NCBI RefSeq assembly: GCF_014648435.1
Contig: NZ_BMRC01000001.1
Span: 692,481 to 756,480, forward strand
DNA: 64,000 nucleotides
Reading direction: 5' to 3'
Source of the DNA: Nonomuraea spiralis
Lineage (GTDB): Bacteria; Actinomycetota; Actinomycetes; Streptosporangiales; Streptosporangiaceae
Each line of letters starts with the position of its first letter. Positions within the stretch are counted from its first letter, which is position 1. The position numbers were made by a program, and so were the translations under genes. A model generated the notes under the pieces. That model saw nothing but the letters and a program-made list of their open reading frames with translations, did not search any database and was not told the DNA's origin. This document shows, piece by piece, positions 60,357-64,000 of the stretch.

Positions 60357-61318
60357 GCGCCGATCGGCACGGCCGCGCTCCGGGCCCGCGTGAACGGCCA
60401 GGCGACGTCGTCCACCGCGAGGAACGGCGACAGCGCGATCGCGCCCGGGGTCGTCCCGGTGAAGGTCATGACGTCCCTGTGCAGGTGGGACTGGTCGGCG
60501 TAACCGCTCTCCACCGCCACCGTCGCGGCCCGCTGACCGGCGGCCAGGCGGTGGGCCGCGTGGTCGAAGCGGATGAGCTGGGCGACCCGCTTCGGGGTCA
60601 GCCCGACCTGCGCGCGGAACCGGGACCACAGGCGTTTACGGCTCCAGCCGGTCTCGGCGACGAGCCGTTCGACGCGCACCCGCCCCCGGCTGGCCACCAT
60701 CCGCCTCCACGAGAAGGCGACCTCCGGATCGACGGCCCGGCCCGCGTCACCCCGGCGGGCCAGCACGTCCTCGGCGATCGCGAACCGGTCCTCCCACGAC
60801 CCGGCGGCCCGCAGCCGCTCCTGGATCCGTACGGCCTCGCGTCCCCACAGGTCGTCGAGGGTGACCACCGTCCCGCCCAGTTCGGAGGAGGCGCCCAGGA
60901 CCGCGTGCGCGACCATCGGGGACAGCCGCAGCTGGAGGCATTCGGAGCTTCCGGCCAGTCCCCGCCCGCGGGCCTGGTCGGGAGCCAGCCCGGCGACGAC
61001 CCGTTCGCGCTGCCGCGTACCGCGGCCGTCCTCGATGACGAAGGGCTCGTCGCCGAAGTCGAAGAGCACCGTGATCGCGGGATGCGGGACGAGGACGAGG
61101 TCGAGGAACTCGTTCGCGTGATCGCTGAACCCCGCCATGACGACCCCGGGCAACCGGCCGGGCCTCGACGGGACGGTGATCTCCCATCGGGGCACCCCCG
61201 CGCGGACCGGCTCGACTGATCGCACTCCCGACATGTTACGAGCCACTTCACAATCCTCGCAGAGCGCCGCCCCTGACGGGCGCGCCAGGTCAGACGGCGT
61301 CTCCTCCCCGTCCGTCAT
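60353..61318 (-). CDS. AraC-family regulator
   Basis: The 321-residue product has an N-terminal sensor (DLVLVPHPAITVLFDFGDEP, typical of the DUF6597-type AraC proteins) and a C-terminal AraC HTH pair (VRVERLVAETGWSRKRLWSR, then AATVAVESGYADQSHLHRDV). The ATG at 61318 overlaps the upstream carrier stop (ATGA), which supports coupled translation; an internal ATG at 61234 is the alternative. It lies downstream of the arsenite/bile-acid-type carrier. Confidence 0.85.
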   Translation of the reverse strand: MTDGEETPSDLARPSGAALCEDCEVARNMSGVRSVEPVRAGVPRWEITVPSRPGRLPGVVMAGFSDHANEFLDLVLVPHPAITVLFDFGDEPFVIEDGRGTRQRERVVAGLAPDQARGRGLAGSSECLQLRLSPMVAHAVLGASSELGGTVVTLDDLWGREAVRIQERLRAAGSWEDRFAIAEDVLARRGDAGRAVDPEVAFSWRRMVASRGRVRVERLVAETGWSRKRLWSRFRAQVGLTPKRVAQLIRFDHAAHRLAAGQRAATVAVESGYADQSHLHRDVMTFTGTTPGAIALSPFLAVDDVAWPFTRARSAAVPIGA

Positions 61319-62331
61319 GGCGCCACCCTGCCGCTACGGTGGCCCGCCGACGTGGACGCGTCCGCCGGGAGCGGTTCGGGCACGAGCCTCGGGACGAGGC
61401 GGACGAGGACCACCATCGCCACCAGTTCCACCAGCGTCTGGGTGACCACGGCCAGCGGGGCGATGCCGAGCGCCGGCGGCAACGCCAGGGCGAGGGGCAG
61501 GACGACCAGGGAGTTGCGGGTGGCGGAGGAGAACATGACCGCCCGCGTGGCTGGGACGTCCAGGCGTACCGTACGGCCGGCGACCAGGCCCACGGCCACG
61601 GCGAGGACGACGAAGAGCGCGTAGAGCGGGACCAGTCGCGCCAGCGTCACGACCTGAGCGCCGACGGCGGCGATCTGGGAGCCGATGACGACGGCGAGCG
61701 TGGCCATCATCAGCGGCACCATCGCCCCGGCCATGACCTCCTCCACCACCCGCCCGGCCCGGCGACGGCGCGCGAGCGCCTGCACGAGCGCCGCGGCGGC
61801 CAGCGGCGCGACGATGAGCACGAGGAACGCCTCCGCGAACGGTGCGACCTCCACCACGGCCAGCACGTCGGACCCCGCGAAGGCCAGCAGGTAGACGGGC
61901 AGCAGGAGCATCTGCGCCAGCATCAGCAGCGGCGCGGCCGCCAGCAGCCGGGCGCGCGCCCCACCGGCGAGCCCGGTGAAGACGATCACGTAGTCGATGC
62001 ACGGGGTCAGGAGCACCAGCAGCAGCCCGAGCAGCAGCCCTCGGTCGTCGGCGACGAACCGGGACAGGCCGTAGACGATCACGGGGACGACCACGAAGTT
62101 CGCCACCAGCACCGTGACCAGGAAGCGCACGTCACGAAAGGCCCGCCCGACCTCGGCCATCGGCACGGCGAGGAACGTGGCGAACAGCAGCAGCGCCAGC
62201 ACCGGGTTGATCGCGCCCTCCAGCGCCGGGGCGATGCGCGGGGCGGCGAGCCCGGCCGGCGCGCCGGTGGCGATCGCGGCCAGGTAGAGGGGGATCTGGT
62301 GCTCATCCCACCATTCGACCGCTCGCGACAT
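61315..62331 (-). CDS. Arsenite/bile acid:sodium symporter-family carrier (ACR3-like)
   Basis: The 338-residue, ten-helix protein belongs to the bile acid/Na+ symporter-ACR3 superfamily: GAINPVLALLLFATFLAVPM and LLTPCIDYVIVFTGLAGG, in which the Cys sits where ACR3 proteins carry their arsenite-binding cysteine. Start ATG 62331 (MSRAVEWWDEH) with AGGAG 10 bp upstream; a GTG two codons earlier is possible. It is coupled to an AraC regulator and lies near a metal-type MerR, but no ArsR or arsenate reductase is present, so arsenite as substrate is an inference. Confidence 0.83.
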   Translation of the reverse strand: MSRAVEWWDEHQIPLYLAAIATGAPAGLAAPRIAPALEGAINPVLALLLFATFLAVPMAEVGRAFRDVRFLVTVLVANFVVVPVIVYGLSRFVADDRGLLLGLLLVLLTPCIDYVIVFTGLAGGARARLLAAAPLLMLAQMLLLPVYLLAFAGSDVLAVVEVAPFAEAFLVLIVAPLAAAALVQALARRRRAGRVVEEVMAGAMVPLMMATLAVVIGSQIAAVGAQVVTLARLVPLYALFVVLAVAVGLVAGRTVRLDVPATRAVMFSSATRNSLVVLPLALALPPALGIAPLAVVTQTLVELVAMVVLVRLVPRLVPEPLPADASTSAGHRSGRVAP

Positions 62332-62489
62332 GCTCACCGTGCTCCTCTCGTGCTCCGGCCGCCACAACGACCGGGGGACGGTCGGAGTCACGGCCCCGGA
62401 ACCACGTCCGTCACCAGGCTAAACGTTCGAATCACCCGAAAGCGTGCTCACGGACACCGTGCCCCGTCGCGCGGCCGCCCACGGCACAC

Positions 62490-62948
62490 TCAGTCCGCCT
62501 TCGGCGTGCGGCCCCCGGCCAGGTCGGCGAACGGCAGCGGGCAGTCGGGGCAGGTGCAGCCGGTCAGGCTGTCGCAGCCCGCCGCCACCACCGCGGTCAG
62601 CGCGGCGCGGATGGTGCTCAGGTCCGCGATCTTGGCCTCCACCTCGGCGATCTTCGCCTGGGCGCGGGCACGCAGGTCGGGGGTGGGGTGGCCGTGCCGT
62701 CCGGTGTCAAGCAGTTCGGCCACTTCCTCCAGGGTGAACCCGAGCCGCTGCGCGGCCTTGATCACGGTCAGCAGCATGACCGTCTCGGGCGGGTAGGCGC
62801 GGTGGTCCCCGGGGCTGCGCAGCGGCTCGGCGATCAGGCCGCGCCGCTCGTAGTAGCGCAGTGTCTGCAGGTTGACCCGGGCGCGCTCGGCCACCTGCCC
62901 GCTGCGCAGGTACGTCCGGCCGTCGGCCTGGTGCAGGTCCTGTTTCAC
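62490..62948 (-). CDS. Metal-type MerR regulator
   Basis: The 152-residue product has a MerR HTH (LRSGQVAERARVNLQTLRYY) and coupling helix, then a C-terminal metal loop GCDSLTGCTCPDCPLPF with four cysteines, as in heavy-metal MerR proteins (Hg/Zn/Cd type). The GTG at 62948 has GGGAG 7 bp upstream and overlaps the stop of a 21-codon leader frame. A MerR-class promoter with a palindrome lies further upstream. It sits beside a CDF transporter and a DUF3703 gene, a recurrent metal-resistance set. Confidence 0.9.
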   Translation of the reverse strand: MKQDLHQADGRTYLRSGQVAERARVNLQTLRYYERRGLIAEPLRSPGDHRAYPPETVMLLTVIKAAQRLGFTLEEVAELLDTGRHGHPTPDLRARAQAKIAEVEAKIADLSTIRAALTAVVAAGCDSLTGCTCPDCPLPFADLAGGRTPKAD

Positions 62949-63010
62949 GTACACGCTCCCGTGGTGCCCGCAGGGGCCCGTCCCAGGTCACAAGCGATGT
63001 CCTGCTTCAT
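62945..63010 (-). CDS. 21-residue leader peptide overlapping merR
   Basis: A frame begins MKQDIACDLGRAPAGTTGAC, ends one residue later at T, and stops at a TGA that overlaps the MerR GTG (GTGA). Its ATG falls where transcription should start from the MerR-class promoter, so it would be read as a leaderless message. It holds two cysteines. It could couple translation of MerR to its own or be fortuitous. Confidence 0.4.
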   Translation of the reverse strand: MKQDIACDLGRAPAGTTGACT

Positions 63011-63017
63011 GCCTCGA

Positions 63018-63048
63018 CGGTAAACCTGTACCCGGGTACCGGATGCAA
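63018..63048 (-). promoter_or_regulatory. MerR-class metal promoter with palindromic operator
   Basis: On the minus strand TTGCAT (63048-63043) is separated by 19 bp from TTACCG (63023-63018), the overlong spacing typical of MerR-activated promoters. The spacer contains the perfect palindrome GTACCCGGGTAC (63028-63039), extended with one mismatch to 18 bp. The MerR product probably binds here and twists the promoter when metal is present. Confidence 0.7.
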
Positions 63049-63073
63049 GCCCCCGCACCGTCTTTCCTTGTGG

Positions 63074-63264
63074 TCAGGCGGTCCGGAGCAGCGCGGCCAG
63101 GTCGGCGGGCACGGGCATGGGCCGGGTCAGGCCGACGGTGGCGCGGCCGGTGTTGCCCTCCGGGTAGCGGCCCAGCGCGCCTCGGGGGCGGCGGCCGTGC
63201 GGGCGGCGCGCATCTCGGCGCGGTAGGCGGCGCGGACGCGCGCCGGCATGGGCCGGGTGATCAT
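63074..63264 (-). pseudogene. DUF3703 gene with internal deletion
   Basis: The frame opens MITRPMPARVRAAYRAEMRA and reads as a DUF3703 protein up to PEARW near 63175. The C-terminal family end then appears in another frame, RYPEGNTGRATVGLTRPMPV followed by PADLAALLRTA, up to the stop at 63074. The central part (about 50 residues, including the expected HxxxP-type segment) is missing, and 191 bases is not a multiple of three. Its ATG overlaps the CDF transporter stop (ATGA). Function of intact members is unknown but they accompany metal transporters. Confidence 0.7.
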
Positions 63265-63977
63265 CGGGGGTCCTCCTCGGACGGTACGCAGCAGCCGTCG
63301 GAACATCCCCCGGCGGCGGTGGACGACGTGACGGCGGCGTCGGCCGGGACGGCCGGGACGGCGCAGCAGGCGTCACCGCGCCAGGCTTCGCGGCCTTCCT
63401 TGACCGCGACGGCGGCGATGACCAGGGCGGCGATCGGGTCGGCCCAGGACCAGCCGAACAGGCTGTTGAGCGCCAGGCCCACCAGCAGCACGCCGGACAG
63501 GTAGGTGCACAGCAGGGTCTGCTTGGAGTCGGCGACCGCGGAGGCGGAGCCGAGCTCACGACCGGCGCGGCGCTGGGCGTACGACAGGAACGGCATGATC
63601 ATCAGCGAGAGCGCGGCCAGGATCAGTCCGGGCGTGGAGTGCTCGGCCTCGCCGGAGCCGAGCAGCGCGCGTACGGCGTCGAAGGTGACATAGGCGGCCA
63701 GCGCGAAGAACGAGACCGCGATGACGCGCAGCGTGGTCTTCTCCCGGCGTTCGTGGTCGGCGGCGGAGAACTGCCAGGCCACCGCGGTGGCGGAGGCGAC
63801 CTCCACCACGGAGTCGAGGCCGAACCCGATCAGCGCGGCGGAGGAGGCCAGCGAGCCGGCGGTGACGGCCACCACCGCCTCGATCACGTTGTACGTGATG
63901 GTCGCGGCCACCAGCAGCCGGATCCTGCGTCGCAGGACCGTCCGCCGGGCCGGGACGGTCAGGTCCGGCGTGGTCAC
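63261..63977 (-). CDS. CDF-family cation efflux transporter with Cys-rich tail
   Basis: The 238-residue, roughly six-helix protein has the CDF metal site in SSAALIGFGLDSVVEVASAT and SAVADSKQTLLCTYLSGVLL. The C-terminus is replaced by a short Cys-rich tail (GDACCAVPAV, GGCSDGCCVP) that may bind metal or arsenic-like species. The GTG start has GGGAGG 7 bp upstream. It is followed, with 4-bp overlap, by a DUF3703 gene and then the MerR promoter. It probably exports zinc-like or thiol-loving metals. Confidence 0.88.
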   Translation of the reverse strand: MTTPDLTVPARRTVLRRRIRLLVAATITYNVIEAVVAVTAGSLASSAALIGFGLDSVVEVASATAVAWQFSAADHERREKTTLRVIAVSFFALAAYVTFDAVRALLGSGEAEHSTPGLILAALSLMIMPFLSYAQRRAGRELGSASAVADSKQTLLCTYLSGVLLVGLALNSLFGWSWADPIAALVIAAVAVKEGREAWRGDACCAVPAVPADAAVTSSTAAGGCSDGCCVPSEEDPR

Positions 63978-64000
63978 GACACCGCCTCCCCCGCCCCGGC

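Noticed and set aside
1..64000. tRNA, rRNA, CRISPR array, prophage or insertion sequence
   Set aside because: I looked for cloverleaf sequences, regular repeats with spacers, transposases and integrases and saw none.

Overview
The window is very GC-rich actinobacterial chromosome with strong G/C at third codon positions, frequent GTG and TTG starts, many 4-bp ATGA/GTGA gene overlaps and an abundance of regulators (MerR, TetR, AraC, PadR, WYL, LuxR/LAL, AfsR-like, XRE). Codon style and gene families suggest a Streptosporangiales-type actinomycete (Nonomuraea or Streptosporangium-like). That placement is inference from style, because no rRNA or housekeeping marker lies in the window. I see no tRNA, rRNA, CRISPR array, intact insertion sequence or prophage.

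Layout. 1-6.0 kb: a Ser/Thr kinase with WD40 tail (cut by the left edge), a double-MerR regulator divergent from an erythromycin esterase-like gene, and an ECF sigma factor coupled to a membrane-anchored substrate-binding-like protein. 6.2-9.5 kb: a zinc-ribbon membrane protein and a small helical partner that share a Gly/Ala motif, then an FG-GAP lipoprotein. 9.4-12.7 kb: a lone cytochrome b paralogue that lacks two haem-ligand positions, an alpha/beta hydrolase and a WYL regulator. 12.8-15.8 kb: a sugar ABC importer (binding lipoprotein and two permeases, no ATPase). 16-25 kb: a broken SDR gene, a saccharopine-dehydrogenase-like enzyme divergent from a GlxA-type AraC regulator, a PadR/ABC-exporter operon whose ATPase is frameshifted, and a large AfsR-like regulator. 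25-32.7 kb: a serine hydrolase, an MFS exporter with a thioredoxin-reductase-like enzyme and a MerR regulator, VOC, AraC, SRPBCC, TetR and cupin genes, and two gene remnants. 32.8-36.2 kb: a very large HExxH metalloprotease without a signal peptide. 36.3-45.4 kb: VOC/TetR, a PRC-barrel remnant, XRE/MFS, an XRE-NB-ARC-TPR regulator and a LAL regulator. 45.4-50 kb: a ChrB-like regulator with MFS, a second MFS, and a metallo-beta-lactamase-fold protein divergent from a CGNR zinc-finger regulator. 50-54.1 kb: a gene-poor, partly decayed stretch with NTF2-like, P-loop kinase-like and PadR/CPBP genes. 54.1-57.1 kb: a membrane protein-histidine kinase-response regulator operon. 57.3-60.4 kb: a GNAT enzyme and a DrrAB-type exporter with TetR. 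60.4-64 kb: an AraC regulator, an arsenite/bile-acid-type carrier and a metal cluster (MerR, broken DUF3703, CDF transporter).

How it works together. Most of the window is a string of small 'regulator plus effector' modules, each with a recognisable palindrome or repeat between divergent genes: double MerR/esterase, PadR/ABC, TetR/VOC, XRE/MFS, ChrB/MFS, CGNR/MBL, TetR/DrrAB and MerR/CDF. These look like stress, drug and metal responses rather than a biosynthetic cluster. At least three genes (SDR, ABC ATPase, DUF3703) are interrupted by frame-changing lesions inside otherwise well-kept reading frames, and three more survive only as fragments (TetR, PRC-barrel and a secreted protein). Either this region is eroding or the assembly contains errors; re-sequencing would decide. 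The best candidates for undescribed biology are the motif-sharing pair at 6.2-8.1 kb, the reduced cytochrome b at 9.4-10.8 kb, the sigma factor/tethered binding-protein pair at 4.4-6.0 kb, and the propeller-type intracellular metalloprotease at 32.8-36.2 kb.
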